Notes: a model not told the origin generated them from the sequence alone. 41,864 bases of DNA from Bacillota bacterium (GCA_023435025.1 JAEYSE010000042.1:1-41864), one strand, 5' to 3'. Counted from the stretch's first letter, positions 16,423 to 25,091 are shown. Program-made: numbers and translations.

Positions 16423-16938
16423 ATTCTGCGGGAAGAAGAATTTGAACGCTTATACGCCTCCTGTTCGCCCATGGTGTATTGGACGGCATATGGGCTCACC
16501 AGCAACCATCACACCGCGTTGGAACTTACGCAAACGGTATTCTTAAAAGCGTTTGTGCGTTGGGATACGCTTCACGCGCTCGCGCCCCCGCAGGCAAGGA
16601 GCTGGCTTTACCGTGCGGTGAAAAACGCGGCGATCGACTGCCTGCGCCGGGAGCGGCATGAACTGGTGGCGGATTGCGTACCCGAACGCGCGGATATGGA
16701 TGTATATGCTCTGCCCGAAGCCGCGTGCGTGCAGACGGAAACGGCGCAGACGGTCTGGACCGAGGTGGATGCGCTTCCCAAAGTATATAAGGAGGCCGTG
16801 GTGCTCTACTATTTTGCGGACCTATCCCAGAAGGAGGCGGCGGATGCGCTGCGCGTTTCGGGCGGGACGTACCGTTCCAGGCTGTCCCGCGCGCGGGAGA
16901 TGTTATCATCCGCGTTGGGGAAGGAGGAAGCGTTTTGA
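16423..16938 (+). CDS. ECF-type sigma-70 family RNA polymerase sigma factor
   Basis: The core of about 171 residues has region 2 (EEFERLYASCSPMVYWTAYG through WLYRAVKNAAIDCLRRERHE) and region 4 (LPKVYKEAVVLYYFADLSQ, then AADALRVSGGTYRSRLSRAR). It should direct RNA polymerase to a small regulon. The start is uncertain: GGGGGT (16413-16418) sits five bases before an ATT codon at 16423 and eight before CTG at 16426, and no in-frame ATG, GTG or TTG lies between the upstream terminator and region 2. A longer form would begin at GTG 16258 or ATG 16291, but these precede the terminator at 16306-16333 and would add sequence unlike any sigma factor. Its stop overlaps the next start by four bases. Confidence 0.82.
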   Translation: MLREEEFERLYASCSPMVYWTAYGLTSNHHTALELTQTVFLKAFVRWDTLHALAPPQARSWLYRAVKNAAIDCLRRERHELVADCVPERADMDVYALPEAACVQTETAQTVWTEVDALPKVYKEAVVLYYFADLSQKEAADALRVSGGTYRSRLSRAREMLSSALGKEEAF

Positions 16939-17813
16939 AGGATATTGAAAAGATAGATGAACTGCTTTACGGCGCAGCGCGGGAGAAAACGAACGCGCTT
17001 CCGCTTGACAGCGTGCTTTCCTCCGTCTACCGGCAGGCGGAGCAGGAAAAACCTACGTACCGGGATGTGCGCAGAAAGACACTGTTTTTTCAGCGGGCAA
17101 TCATTCCTGCCGTTGCTGCCTGCGCGGCAATACTGGTTGCTTCCTTCCTTGTTCGCCCAGTGGTGGTTGAGGGGAAGACGTATGTTGCCTGGAACGGTGC
17201 GGTGCAGATAGACGGCGTCGTCCACCGCGTGGACGCGCCAAAGGAAAAGACGGCGCTAAAAAGGCTGTTTGATACCAATCAGTACGTCATTGCGGACGAT
17301 CCTTCCCCTACGGGCGCGATCATGGTATTTGCACCGGGAAACAAAGAGCAGCAGGTTAAGAAAGAGGAAAAAGTAAAGTATCTGGATCAGGCGGTATCGA
17401 TCGAGCCCATTACCGTATATCCGGTCATCGGCGATCTTGTGGTGCGCGAAGGACCGGATACCGCGTACGCCGAGCTTGCGGTACTCTTCAGTGGTCAGTG
17501 CGTGAAAAAGGTGGGCATGTTCGGCAGGTGGGCGATTATTGAATGGAACGGCGCGCTCGCATACGCGTTTGACGCATACCTATTTGAAGCGCCCGAGGAA
17601 ATTCCAGCCTATGCACCGGTCACGCGCTACGCCACGGAACCCGTCAACGTGCGCGCGCTGCCAACCAGCCGGGAAGAATCCGCCGTGCTCTATGAGCTAA
17701 ACACGGATGAGCCCGTTCTTTGTACCGGCGTCATCGGGGAATGGACGCAGATTGAATGGGGGGACGGGAATGGGTACGTGTTTACAAAATATCTCAAAAA
17801 CCGCGTTTTCTAA
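16935..17813 (+). CDS. Membrane protein with two SH3b domains, probable anti-sigma factor
   Basis: The 292-residue product starts at a TTG (16935) that overlaps the sigma stop (TTGA) after AAGGAGGAAGCGTT, so the two are translationally coupled. A cytosolic part of about 50 residues is followed by one membrane segment (AIIPAVAACAAILVASFLV, about 54-72), a linker, and two bacterial SH3-like repeats in the C-terminal half (VREGPDTAYAELAVL and VNVRALPTSREESAVLYEL). Position and topology are those of an anti-sigma factor: the N-terminal part would hold the sigma and the external SH3b domains would sense cell wall peptides. No zinc anti-sigma motif (HxxxCxxC) is seen, so the role is inferred from context only. 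Confidence 0.7.
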   Translation: MKDIEKIDELLYGAAREKTNALPLDSVLSSVYRQAEQEKPTYRDVRRKTLFFQRAIIPAVAACAAILVASFLVRPVVVEGKTYVAWNGAVQIDGVVHRVDAPKEKTALKRLFDTNQYVIADDPSPTGAIMVFAPGNKEQQVKKEEKVKYLDQAVSIEPITVYPVIGDLVVREGPDTAYAELAVLFSGQCVKKVGMFGRWAIIEWNGALAYAFDAYLFEAPEEIPAYAPVTRYATEPVNVRALPTSREESAVLYELNTDEPVLCTGVIGEWTQIEWGDGNGYVFTKYLKNRVF

Positions 17814-17835
17814 GCCACTCTACGGGCATTTTCGC

Positions 17836-17864
17836 TTTACAAACCGCCTTGCGGCCTGTATAAT
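17836..17864 (+). promoter_or_regulatory. Sigma-A type promoter of the ileS T-box leader
   Basis: TTTACA (17836-17841) and TATAAT (17859-17864) are 17 bases apart, just ahead of the T-box leader. Confidence 0.75.
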
Positions 17865-18144
17865 AAGCGCTGTATAAGCGAAGATCGGGACACGCATGGG
17901 CCATATTCCCCCAGGTAGCGAGCCGCGGGCGGTGCAAGCGCGGCAGGGCGGAATGTCACATGCATCACCCGGGAGCGGGCGGGCGAACGCAAAGATTTTG
18001 TCAGTAAGCCGCCACGGGTCTGCCCGTTACAGCAGCAGCGCATTACTGTGCGCAGGTAAGAGAGGACGCTTTTATTTAAGACGTCAACTCGGGTGGTACC
18101 GCGTGGCTACGCCGCGTCCCGATTGGGATGTGGCGTTTTTGTTT
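17865..18144 (+). promoter_or_regulatory. T-box leader (tRNA-Ile sensing) of ileS
   Basis: The leader holds the T-box core GGGTGGTACCGCG (18091-18103). Its stem I has the distal AGCGAG ... GGCGGTGCAAG loop-loop elements (about 17916-17935). A likely specifier ATC (17964-17966), followed by the conserved A, lies on the 3' side of stem I. An 11-bp terminator stem (18110-18120/18125-18135, with GU pairs) is followed by TTTTTGTTT. Uncharged tRNA-Ile would stabilise the antiterminator and allow ileS transcription. The specifier assignment agrees with the downstream gene. Confidence 0.92.
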
Positions 18145-18169
18145 GTAAAAAGGCAAAATAGAGGGGATT

Positions 18170-18191
18170 CCAAAGGGACGTGTCCCTTTGG
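18170..18191 (+). repeat. Near-perfect inverted repeat between T-box and ileS
   Basis: CCAAAGGGAC and GTCCCTTTGG are separated by only two bases. There is no T-run after it, so it is not an ordinary terminator. It would form in the read-through ileS mRNA 70 bases before the start codon. Function unknown. Confidence 0.5.
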
Positions 18192-18260
18192 CGGGGTATG
18201 GGGCAGCGCTCCATCGTTTCTCCAAATGATTTCAACTGTAAACCGCTAAGGAGGTTTCCC

Positions 18261-21200
18261 ATGTACAAAAAGGTTCCTACAACGCTGGATTTTGTTTCCC
18301 GCGAAAAGGAAGTATTGAAGTTCTGGAAAGAGAACAAGGTGTTTGAAAAGAGCACCCTGCACCGCAAGGGCGCGACTACCTACACGTTCTTTGACGGCCC
18401 GCCGACGGCGAACGGCAAGCCGCATATCGGGCATATCCTGACCCGCTGCATCAAGGACATCATCCCCCGCTACAAGACCATGAAGGGGTTTGACGTGCTG
18501 CGCAAGGCGGGCTGGGATACGCACGGCCTGCCGGTGGAGCTGGAAGTGGAAAAGCAGTTAGGCTTAGACGGCAAGGAACAGATCGAAGCCTACGGCGTGG
18601 AGCCCTTTATCAAAAAGTGTAAGGAATCCGTGTGGAAGTACAAAGGCGAGTGGGAGGAAATGTCCGACCGCGTCGGCTTCTGGGCGGATATGGAAGACCC
18701 CTACATCACATACGACAACAACTACATCGAGTCCGAATGGTGGGCGTTAAAGCACATCCATGAAAAGGGCCTCTTATATAAGGGCCACAAGGTCGTGCCT
18801 TACTGCCCGCGCTGCGGCACGGCGCTTTCCTCCCATGAGGTAGCGCAGGGCTACAAAGATGTCAAGGACACCTCTGCCATCGCGAAGTTTAAGGTGAAGG
18901 GCGAGGACAATACCTATATTCTTGCCTGGACCACCACACCATGGACGCTGCCCTCTAACGTCAGCCTTTGCGTCAACGCGAATGAAACCTACGCAAGGGT
19001 AAAGCGCGGGGATGCCGTATACATTCTGGCGCAGGCTTTGGTGGAGAACGTGATCGGCGAAAACGCGGAGATTCTTTCCACATTTCCCGGGAAATCCCTG
19101 GTGGGTACGGACTATGAGCCACTGTTCGATTTTCCGGTGGACGCGCAGGGCAAGCGCGGCTGGTACGTGATGAGCGACGACTATGTCACGCTCACTGACG
19201 GTACCGGTATCGTCCACAACGCGCCCGCGTTCGGTGAAGACGACGCGCGCGTGGGCCGCGAATGGGATCTTCCGTTTATTCAACTGGTGGACGCGAAAGG
19301 CCACATGACCGGCGGCACCCCGTGGGATGGCATGTACGTCAAGGACGCCGACCACGCGATACTCCATACGCTGGAGGAGACGGGCCGCCTCTACCGCGCC
19401 ATGAACTTTGAGCACAACTATCCGTTCTGCTGGCGGTGCGATACGGCGCTCATCTATTATGCGCGCAAGAGCTGGTTTGTGAAAATGACGGCGGTGAAGG
19501 ATAAGCTCATTGAGTTCAACCGCCGCGTCAACTGGATTCCCGAAACCATAAAGGAAGGCCGCATGGGCAACTTCCTGGAGAACGTTATTGATTGGGGCAT
19601 TTCCCGCGAGCGTTACTGGGGTACGCCGCTTCCGGTATGGACGTGTGCGGACTGCGGGCACACCCATGTTGTGGGCAGTATCGTGGAACTGAAGGAGTTG
19701 GGCAAGAACGTGCCCGAAAACATCGAGCTTCATAAGCCGTTCATCGACGCGGTGCATCTAAACTGCCCGAAGTGCGGCGGTGATATGAAGCGCGAGCCGG
19801 AAGTGATCGACTGCTGGTTCGACAGCGGTTCCATGCCGTTTGCGCAGTGGCACTATCCGTTTGAAAACAAAGAGGTGTTCGAAACCCGCTACCCCGCCGA
19901 TTTTATCAGCGAGGCCATCGACCAGACGCGCGGCTGGTTCTATACGCTCTTGGCAATCTCCACCTGTTTGTTCGACGACCCGGCGTTCTTGAACTGCATC
20001 GTCATGGGCCACGTGCAGGACAAGGACGGAAGGAAGATGTCAAAGCACCTTGGCAATGTCGTGGACCCCTGGACGGTTTTAGACAAGCAGGGTGCGGATG
20101 CCGTACGCTGGTACTTCTACACCGGTTCCATGCCTTGGCTGCCGAGCCGCTTCTACGAGGACGCCGTCAACGAAAGCCAGCGCAAGTTCATGGGTACGCT
20201 GTGGAACACATATGCGTTCTACATCCTCTACGCGGAGATCGACGGGTTCGACCCGACAAAGCATAGCCTAAAGCGCGAAAACCTGACCGAAATGGACCGC
20301 TGGGTGCTTTCCCGCCTCCATTCCGTCACCCGCGACGTGGATACGCATTTGGAAAACCTGCGCATCACCGAGGCCGGGAGAACCTTGCAGAAATTTGTCG
20401 ATGACATATCGAACTGGTATGTGCGCCGCTGCCGCGAACGCTACTGGGGCAAGGATATGACGGCGGATAAGGAAGCTGCGTATATGACGCTGTTTACGGT
20501 GCTCGAAACCCTTGCGCGTCTTTCTGCCCCCTTTACTCCGTTCATGGCCGAGGAAATCTATCAGAACCTTGTTCGTTCTGTGGATAAGGCGGCTCCGGAA
20601 AGCGTCCATTTGACGGATTATCCGCAGGCTGACCTCTCCTTTGTGGATAAAGACCTGGAAGTTAACATGGAGCGGGTACTGGATATCGTAGTCTTAGGCC
20701 GCGCGGCGCGCAACACTGCCGTCATCAAGAACCGCCAGCCCATCGCCTGCATGTATGTGCAGGGGGAAGCGCTTCCTGCGGGGTATGTCGCCATCATTGC
20801 AGAGGAATTGAACGTCAAGGAGGTCCGCTTTGTGGCGGACGCATCCTCCTTCGTTTCCTACCGCGCCAAGCCGCAGTTGAAAACCCTCGGGCCCCGCTAC
20901 GGCAAAGTGCTGCCCAAGATCGGCGCGTATCTTGCGGGCGAAGGCATTGGGGACGAAGTCGTCGCCGCCCACAACGCGGGGAAAGCGTATTCGTTCAGCG
21001 TAGAAGGCGTGGACGTGTCGCTCGAAAAGGACGATGTGCTCATTGAGCCCATGCAGAAGGCGGGCTTTGTCACCGTCACCGAGCGCGAGCTTTCCGTGGT
21101 ATTGGATACGAACCTCACCCCCGCGCTCATTGAAGAAGGCTTCGTGCGCGAGCTGACCTCGAAGGTGCAGACCATGCGCAAGGAAGCGGGTTTTGACGTG

Positions 21201-21383
21201 ACGGACCATATCGCGCTCACCTACTCCGGTTCTGCTGTGGTGGCAGGTGTGTTCCAAAAGTTCGGCGCTGAGATCGCCTCGGATACGCTGGCGGATGCGG
21301 TAGAGAATACCGCGCCCAAGGGTTATGTCAAGGAATGGGATGTCAACGGCGAAACCGTGACGTTGGGTGTGGAAAAGAAGTAG
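18261..21383 (+). CDS. ileS: Isoleucyl-tRNA synthetase, type 2 (eukaryote-like) form
   Basis: This 1040-residue class I synthetase charges tRNA-Ile in the cytosol. The ATP-site motifs are intact: PHIGH (His55-His58) and KMSKH near residue 592. WDTHGLPVE, the editing domain with TTTPWTLPSN, and a long C-terminal part follow. Length, the N-terminal PTTLDFVSREKEVLKFW and the GLPVELEVEK segment place it with the type 2 enzymes, which are generally insensitive to mupirocin and lack the C-terminal zinc site of type 1. The start at 18261 follows AAGGAGGTTTCCC; the frame is open upstream into the T-box but that part is not coding. Control is by the T-box. No second ileS is in the window. Confidence 0.95.
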   Translation: MYKKVPTTLDFVSREKEVLKFWKENKVFEKSTLHRKGATTYTFFDGPPTANGKPHIGHILTRCIKDIIPRYKTMKGFDVLRKAGWDTHGLPVELEVEKQLGLDGKEQIEAYGVEPFIKKCKESVWKYKGEWEEMSDRVGFWADMEDPYITYDNNYIESEWWALKHIHEKGLLYKGHKVVPYCPRCGTALSSHEVAQGYKDVKDTSAIAKFKVKGEDNTYILAWTTTPWTLPSNVSLCVNANETYARVKRGDAVYILAQALVENVIGENAEILSTFPGKSLVGTDYEPLFDFPVDAQGKRGWYVMSDDYVTLTDGTGIVHNAPAFGEDDARVGREWDLPFIQLVDAKGHMTGGTPWDGMYVKDADHAILHTLEETGRLYRAMNFEHNYPFCWRCDTALIYYARKSWFVKMTAVKDKLIEFNRRVNWIPETIKEGRMGNFLENVIDWGISRERYWGTPLPVWTCADCGHTHVVGSIVELKELGKNVPENIELHKPFIDAVHLNCPKCGGDMKREPEVIDCWFDSGSMPFAQWHYPFENKEVFETRYPADFISEAIDQTRGWFYTLLAISTCLFDDPAFLNCIVMGHVQDKDGRKMSKHLGNVVDPWTVLDKQGADAVRWYFYTGSMPWLPSRFYEDAVNESQRKFMGTLWNTYAFYILYAEIDGFDPTKHSLKRENLTEMDRWVLSRLHSVTRDVDTHLENLRITEAGRTLQKFVDDISNWYVRRCRERYWGKDMTADKEAAYMTLFTVLETLARLSAPFTPFMAEEIYQNLVRSVDKAAPESVHLTDYPQADLSFVDKDLEVNMERVLDIVVLGRAARNTAVIKNRQPIACMYVQGEALPAGYVAIIAEELNVKEVRFVADASSFVSYRAKPQLKTLGPRYGKVLPKIGAYLAGEGIGDEVVAAHNAGKAYSFSVEGVDVSLEKDDVLIEPMQKAGFVTVTERELSVVLDTNLTPALIEEGFVRELTSKVQTMRKEAGFDVTDHIALTYSGSAVVAGVFQKFGAEIASDTLADAVENTAPKGYVKEWDVNGETVTLGVEKK

Positions 21384-21397
21384 CACATCGATCACGA

Positions 21398-21432
21398 AAA
21401 ACCCTGCCTGTGATTTCCACAGGCAGGGTTTT
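21398..21432. terminator. Bidirectional terminator between ileS and the convergent membrane protein gene
   Basis: A perfect 15-bp stem (AAAACCCTGCCTGTG and its complement) with a five-base loop gives T-runs on both strands. Confidence 0.9.
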
Positions 21433-21476
21433 CTGATAGCACCCGGATACATTGCTAAAAAAATTCGCCACTCATT

Positions 21477-22490
21477 TTAAACGGGTGAACTTTTGCCTCG
21501 TTGCTTACGGTTCTTTTTTCTAAGGCTGATTAGAACTGCGATTCCAACGATCCCTCCTCCAAACACGAGAAGCCAAAAGAGTGCAAAGGCACCTATGGCA
21601 ATATATAGGCTTGAATTCCTATCTCCCCGGGAAAGTTTGAAATGCAAATCCTGTTCCGGCAAGCCGTTCAAGGAAGTGCGATAGATACCATCTTTTCCAC
21701 GCACAAAGTTGAACCCATCAGCGGTAAGCCTTGCGCCCTTTGCTTTGGCGTCGATCAGAATATCGAGTGTACCAAATCCTGCAAAGGCCTTTGCCGGGTT
21801 TAATAGATAATAAAACTCGACATCCTGTGCGCGTTCGGTATTATTGTATGGCGTCATGCCCCGTTGCTGGTATGAAACCTCTACATGGCGTTCCTGCCCC
21901 GGTTCAAAAGAGACCTCGTAGAGGACGAGCAGCACCCACGGGGAACCAGGGTCATCGTCTTCGCGTGCCTCATATTGTTCAGAAACCCCGCTTGAAAGAA
22001 ACTGATCCAATGTAACGCCTTGCCGCTCCATACTTTGAAGGATCGCTTCATATTGGGAGTTTCTTAAAAACACCTCGCTTTCCCATATCTGCTCGGTATA
22101 ATAGGACGCGTTGCCACCACTAAACCGGATCAGCGCAAACCGGCAAGGAATTGATAACGTGTCCACAGTAACCGATAAGCTCCCCTCCAGGGTTTTTACG
22201 TCCTCCGACCAAAACAGAATAGGAAACAGCATGGAGACGTTTTCCCGATTGTTGCCTTGGTTAGTATGATCATATGCGGCGCAGATCGTTGCGTCGGATA
22301 ACCTGTCTTCATCTGGCAATGAAAAAGAAAGCGTTTCATGTAGCACTGAAATCGGCTGATTGGAAACGGAAAACATCCCTCCGCTGATACCGCCCTGGTA
22401 ATAGTGGAAGGAGAGTGAGTTTGCAAGCGCAGTGCTGGGAAAGAGAAAGAGTACAAAGAGCAGGAGACACAACCATTGTCTTGGCTTCAT
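21477..22490 (-). CDS. Exported membrane-anchored protein of unknown function
   Basis: I do not recognise this 337-residue protein. It has a signal peptide (MKPRQWLCLLLFVLFLFPSTALA), an extracellular region of about 260 residues rich in beta-type alternation, and one C-terminal membrane segment (about residues 298-322) followed by a basic tail (RKKNRKQRGKS). The topology is an outside domain tethered by its C-terminus. The VEFYYLLNPAKAFAGFGTLDI segment resembles the beta-sandwich part of other clostridial surface proteins with unknown roles. ATG 22490 follows GGGAGGTAGCCTTG; the TTG just before it is an alternative start. It shares a terminator with ileS and lies 107 bases past the DinB-like gene on the same strand. 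Confidence 0.7.
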   Translation of the reverse strand: MKPRQWLCLLLFVLFLFPSTALANSLSFHYYQGGISGGMFSVSNQPISVLHETLSFSLPDEDRLSDATICAAYDHTNQGNNRENVSMLFPILFWSEDVKTLEGSLSVTVDTLSIPCRFALIRFSGGNASYYTEQIWESEVFLRNSQYEAILQSMERQGVTLDQFLSSGVSEQYEAREDDDPGSPWVLLVLYEVSFEPGQERHVEVSYQQRGMTPYNNTERAQDVEFYYLLNPAKAFAGFGTLDILIDAKAKGARLTADGFNFVRGKDGIYRTSLNGLPEQDLHFKLSRGDRNSSLYIAIGAFALFWLLVFGGGIVGIAVLISLRKKNRKQRGKSSPV

Positions 22491-22596
22491 CAAGGCTACC
22501 TCCCGTTTCCTTCAATTTGGAAAGGACAGGATGATTTGTATCATAATACCCGATGAAGCCATTCCTTATAATAGTTGCAGCAGCTTTCACCGTATG

Positions 22597-23112
22597 CTAC
22601 AGATACTCCGGCCCCATACGCTCTCTTATCTCCCCGGTCAGGCCGATCACTTTAGGCCACAATCCGGTCCTAGCGATGATAAAGCCCATCAGCATACCCA
22701 TGTGGGAATGCAGGTGCCTGTGCTGGCCCAGGATTAAGGTAAAGCGTGTCCATTCGCAGCCCTCCGGCTGGTCCAGAAGCTCTTCTTCCGTCAGCGTATC
22801 AAGATAACGGCACACCTTTTCGCTTACCTGCAAAAAGTACACGTGAAGTTCTTCCCGTGTCAGCACTTTTTCCGTTACAACGTCCAGATTGTTAAGGTTG
22901 GGAATATGGAATTCCGGCTCCGAATAGCGCCTGGGGTTGATGAACCATTGATCCAACGAGTGCAGCATGTGGTAGACATGCTTGTAAAGCGGCATGCCCC
23001 AATACGGCACACCCCAGATGTTACCAGGGATACAATCCACTACGTTTTCTACTTCCCACAGCGCGCGCTTCGTCTGCTCCTGAATGATGGCGACATAGCT
23101 CAATTCGTTCAT
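22597..23112 (-). CDS. DinB-like (DinB/YfiT superfamily) protein
   Basis: The 171-residue protein looks like a four-helix DinB/YfiT superfamily member. PLYKHVYHMLHSLDQWF supplies the first conserved His after helix 1, and GQHRHLHSHMG near residue 130 supplies the HxxxH pair that completes the usual three-His metal site. Family members include thiol-dependent transferases such as bacillithiol S-transferases, but many have no known role. The ATG follows CGAAAGGAGCGCT. The substrate cannot be inferred from the neighbours. Confidence 0.75.
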   Translation of the reverse strand: MNELSYVAIIQEQTKRALWEVENVVDCIPGNIWGVPYWGMPLYKHVYHMLHSLDQWFINPRRYSEPEFHIPNLNNLDVVTEKVLTREELHVYFLQVSEKVCRYLDTLTEEELLDQPEGCEWTRFTLILGQHRHLHSHMGMLMGFIIARTGLWPKVIGLTGEIRERMGPEYL

Positions 23113-23181
23113 AGCGCTCCTTTCGAAATCAACATGGCTGCGGAACCCTTTTAAGTCGTCTCCGACGGCTTCTGCAACAAA

Positions 23182-23210
23182 TTGTAAAAAGTTCTCATTT
23201 GTCGTATACT
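23182..23210 (+). promoter_or_regulatory. Sigma-A type promoter for the small exported protein gene
   Basis: TTGTAA (23182-23187) and TATACT (23205-23210) are separated by 17 bases, 36 bases before the ATG at 23246. Confidence 0.65.
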
Positions 23211-23245
23211 GAATGTGCTCGGCATTTTATTGCAGGAGGGACAAC

Positions 23246-23695
23246 ATGAAAAAAGCGGGAGCCACGCTCGCGGTGGCTGTGGTATGCGTCTTTCTTCTGA
23301 CGCTCCATTTCGGCATCCCCGCACCCAATATACTCAAACGGACATATACCGGCGTGGTGGCCAATATCCGGGAGAATATCGGCGACCTTTCCGTTAACAA
23401 TCTGGAACTTCGGCAAGAAGAAGCGCAGGACGTTTTAAATGCCATTCAAAGCCATACTTACGCACGGCGTTTTCCGGATGGCAACGTCATCTCATACGGT
23501 TCCACGCAGACAGTGATTTTGTTCCTTATTTATCAGGAAAAAGGGGCTGAAAAGAGCGACATTTTCATGATCACCAGCGCGGGTGTGATCACCGTTGACG
23601 ATTTCAGACAAGGGGGCGGGTACATCCTGTTCCCCCGGGACGACCGGGCGCAGATACAACTATTCCAAACCATTTACGAGAGTATCCCAAAGTAA
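23246..23695 (+). CDS. Small membrane-anchored or exported protein of unknown function
   Basis: This 149-residue protein is not recognised. It has an N-terminal hydrophobic segment (about residues 6-24) that is either a signal peptide or an anchor, with no lipobox Cys at the usual place. The external part has a DVLNAIQSHTYARRFPDGN segment and a beta-rich C-terminal half; the repeated pattern of aromatic and polar residues suggests a small alpha/beta domain. The start at 23246 follows GGAGGGACAAC and a good promoter lies 36 bases upstream. It converges on the M20 amidohydrolase gene with only three bases between stops and no terminator hairpin. Confidence 0.65.
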   Translation: MKKAGATLAVAVVCVFLLTLHFGIPAPNILKRTYTGVVANIRENIGDLSVNNLELRQEEAQDVLNAIQSHTYARRFPDGNVISYGSTQTVILFLIYQEKGAEKSDIFMITSAGVITVDDFRQGGGYILFPRDDRAQIQLFQTIYESIPK

Positions 23696-23698
23696 AGC

Positions 23699-24880
23699 CT
23701 ATTGGCGCAGTAGTTCCTGCGCCGCAAGTACCGAATTTGCAAGCAGCGTCGCGCCATAGAGCGGCGTTTCTTTATGCGCGCAGAAACGCGGATTGTGCCA
23801 GGAGTAATTGCGCGTGCCCGGCGTGCCGGAGCCTAAGAAGTAAAAGAACGACGGCACGTATTCGCTGTACAGTGCGAAATCCTCGGAAGCCATGTTGACG
23901 GGCGGGGTAACCATGCTTTCTTCCCCCACGGTTGCAGCAGCGGCATTTCTTGCAAGGGGGAGTAGCATTGCCGGATTGACCACGGCGGGGGTAACGGGCG
24001 TATGCGTGAATTCGGCTTTACAGCCATAGGCCTGGGCGGTGGAGCGGGTCATTTCCTCCAGGCGCTCCAGTACCCGTGCCCGCACGCCCTCCTCATGTGT
24101 GCGAATGGTGCCGCCGAACACGGCGTCATTGACGATTAAATCCGCTTCGGAACCGCCGGACAGGTAGCTTACGTTCACCACCGCCGAGGAAAGCGGCCCT
24201 ACGTTGCGGCTAATAATGGTATGGACGCCCTGTACGGCGGCAGCCGCCGCGAGTATGGGGTCTATGTTTTTCTGCGGGGCGCTGCTGTGCCCGCCCCGGC
24301 CGATCATGCGCGCGCGGAACATATCCTTCGCTGCCATCAGGTGCCCTTCCCGTATGCCCACAGTGCCCACGTTCATATGCGGGGAATTGTGCAGGCCGAA
24401 CATGCAACTTACCGGCGCTTTTGTAAATAACCCGGCGTCTATCATTAGCCGCGCGCCCGCAAGCGTTTCCTCCGCAGGCTGGAACACGAACACCACGTCC
24501 CCGGATAATTCGTCTTTCATTGCGGCAAGCGCCATGGCTGCGCCCAACAGCCCCGCAGTGTGGACGTCGTGCCCGCAGGCGTGCATGGTGCCGTCAACTT
24601 TAGAACGGTCGGGTCGGTCGCATTCCTCCTGCTGGCTTATGGCGTCGATATCCGCCCGGAGGCCAACTACGGGGCCGTTCTTTCCAGTCCGCAATCTGCC
24701 CACAGCGCCGGTCTTAAGCCCAAGGTCGATGCGTTCAATTCCCAAATCAGCCAATACGTTGCAAATCAGCTTGGTGGTTTCGTATTCCTGCAACCCCAGT
24801 TCCGGGCGGCTGTGCAACTTTTTGGAAAGCTCCATAATCGCGCTGCCGAATTGGGATTGTAAGCTTTGAAAGGTAACCAT
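23699..24880 (-). CDS. M20 family amidohydrolase (hippurate/N-acyl-amino acid hydrolase-like)
   Basis: The 393-residue protein is an M20D metallo-amidohydrolase that cleaves an N-acyl-amino acid or similar amide in the cytosol. Motifs are GLRADIDA, MHACGHDVHTAG (Cys102 and His104 as metal ligands), the general-base region QPAEETLAGARLMI, GLHNSPHM and SEDFALYSEYVPSFF at the C-terminus. The start at 24880 follows GCGGAGG with nine bases of spacing; an in-frame TTG at 24898 is less likely. A TATAAT box (24925-24930, minus strand) lies upstream, and a CGCGGC/GCCGCG hairpin (24901-24916) falls between it and the start codon. The gene is divergent from secA. Confidence 0.9.
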   Translation of the reverse strand: MVTFQSLQSQFGSAIMELSKKLHSRPELGLQEYETTKLICNVLADLGIERIDLGLKTGAVGRLRTGKNGPVVGLRADIDAISQQEECDRPDRSKVDGTMHACGHDVHTAGLLGAAMALAAMKDELSGDVVFVFQPAEETLAGARLMIDAGLFTKAPVSCMFGLHNSPHMNVGTVGIREGHLMAAKDMFRARMIGRGGHSSAPQKNIDPILAAAAAVQGVHTIISRNVGPLSSAVVNVSYLSGGSEADLIVNDAVFGGTIRTHEEGVRARVLERLEEMTRSTAQAYGCKAEFTHTPVTPAVVNPAMLLPLARNAAAATVGEESMVTPPVNMASEDFALYSEYVPSFFYFLGSGTPGTRNYSWHNPRFCAHKETPLYGATLLANSVLAAQELLRQ

Positions 24881-25032
24881 ATGTGGATGCCTCCGCAATG
24901 CGCGGCACAGGCCGCGTTTTCTTTATTATACCAAAGAAACAGAACTGGGGACCTCCCCCAAATGTGGCAAAAAAACATTTTGTTGCCGCAGCTTGTTCAA
25001 GCAAAGTTCAAGTTCTCCCGCCTGTATTCGCG

Positions 25033-25061
25033 TTGTACCAGTCTATGGTACATGCTATAAT
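25033..25061 (+). promoter_or_regulatory. secA promoter with a palindrome filling the spacer
   Basis: TTGTAC (25033-25038) and TATAAT (25056-25061) are 17 bases apart. Bases 25034-25052 form a perfect inverted repeat, TGTACCA and TGGTACA with a five-base centre, that overlaps the -35 box and fills the spacer. This is the layout of a repressor operator. Confidence 0.75.
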
Positions 25062-25091
25062 GGGATGGAATTACGGTAATGGGAGGATAGC

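Noticed and set aside
17896..18249. 117-codon plus-strand frame upstream of ileS
   Set aside because: It lies wholly in the T-box leader and its terminator; the RNA features explain the sequence.
18774..19757. 327-codon minus-strand frame
   Set aside because: It is antisense to the catalytic core of ileS with His/Arg/Val-rich composition typical of a shadow frame.
20694..21452. 252-codon minus-strand frame over the ileS end and terminator
   Set aside because: It runs through the bidirectional terminator and lacks a ribosome binding site or motif.
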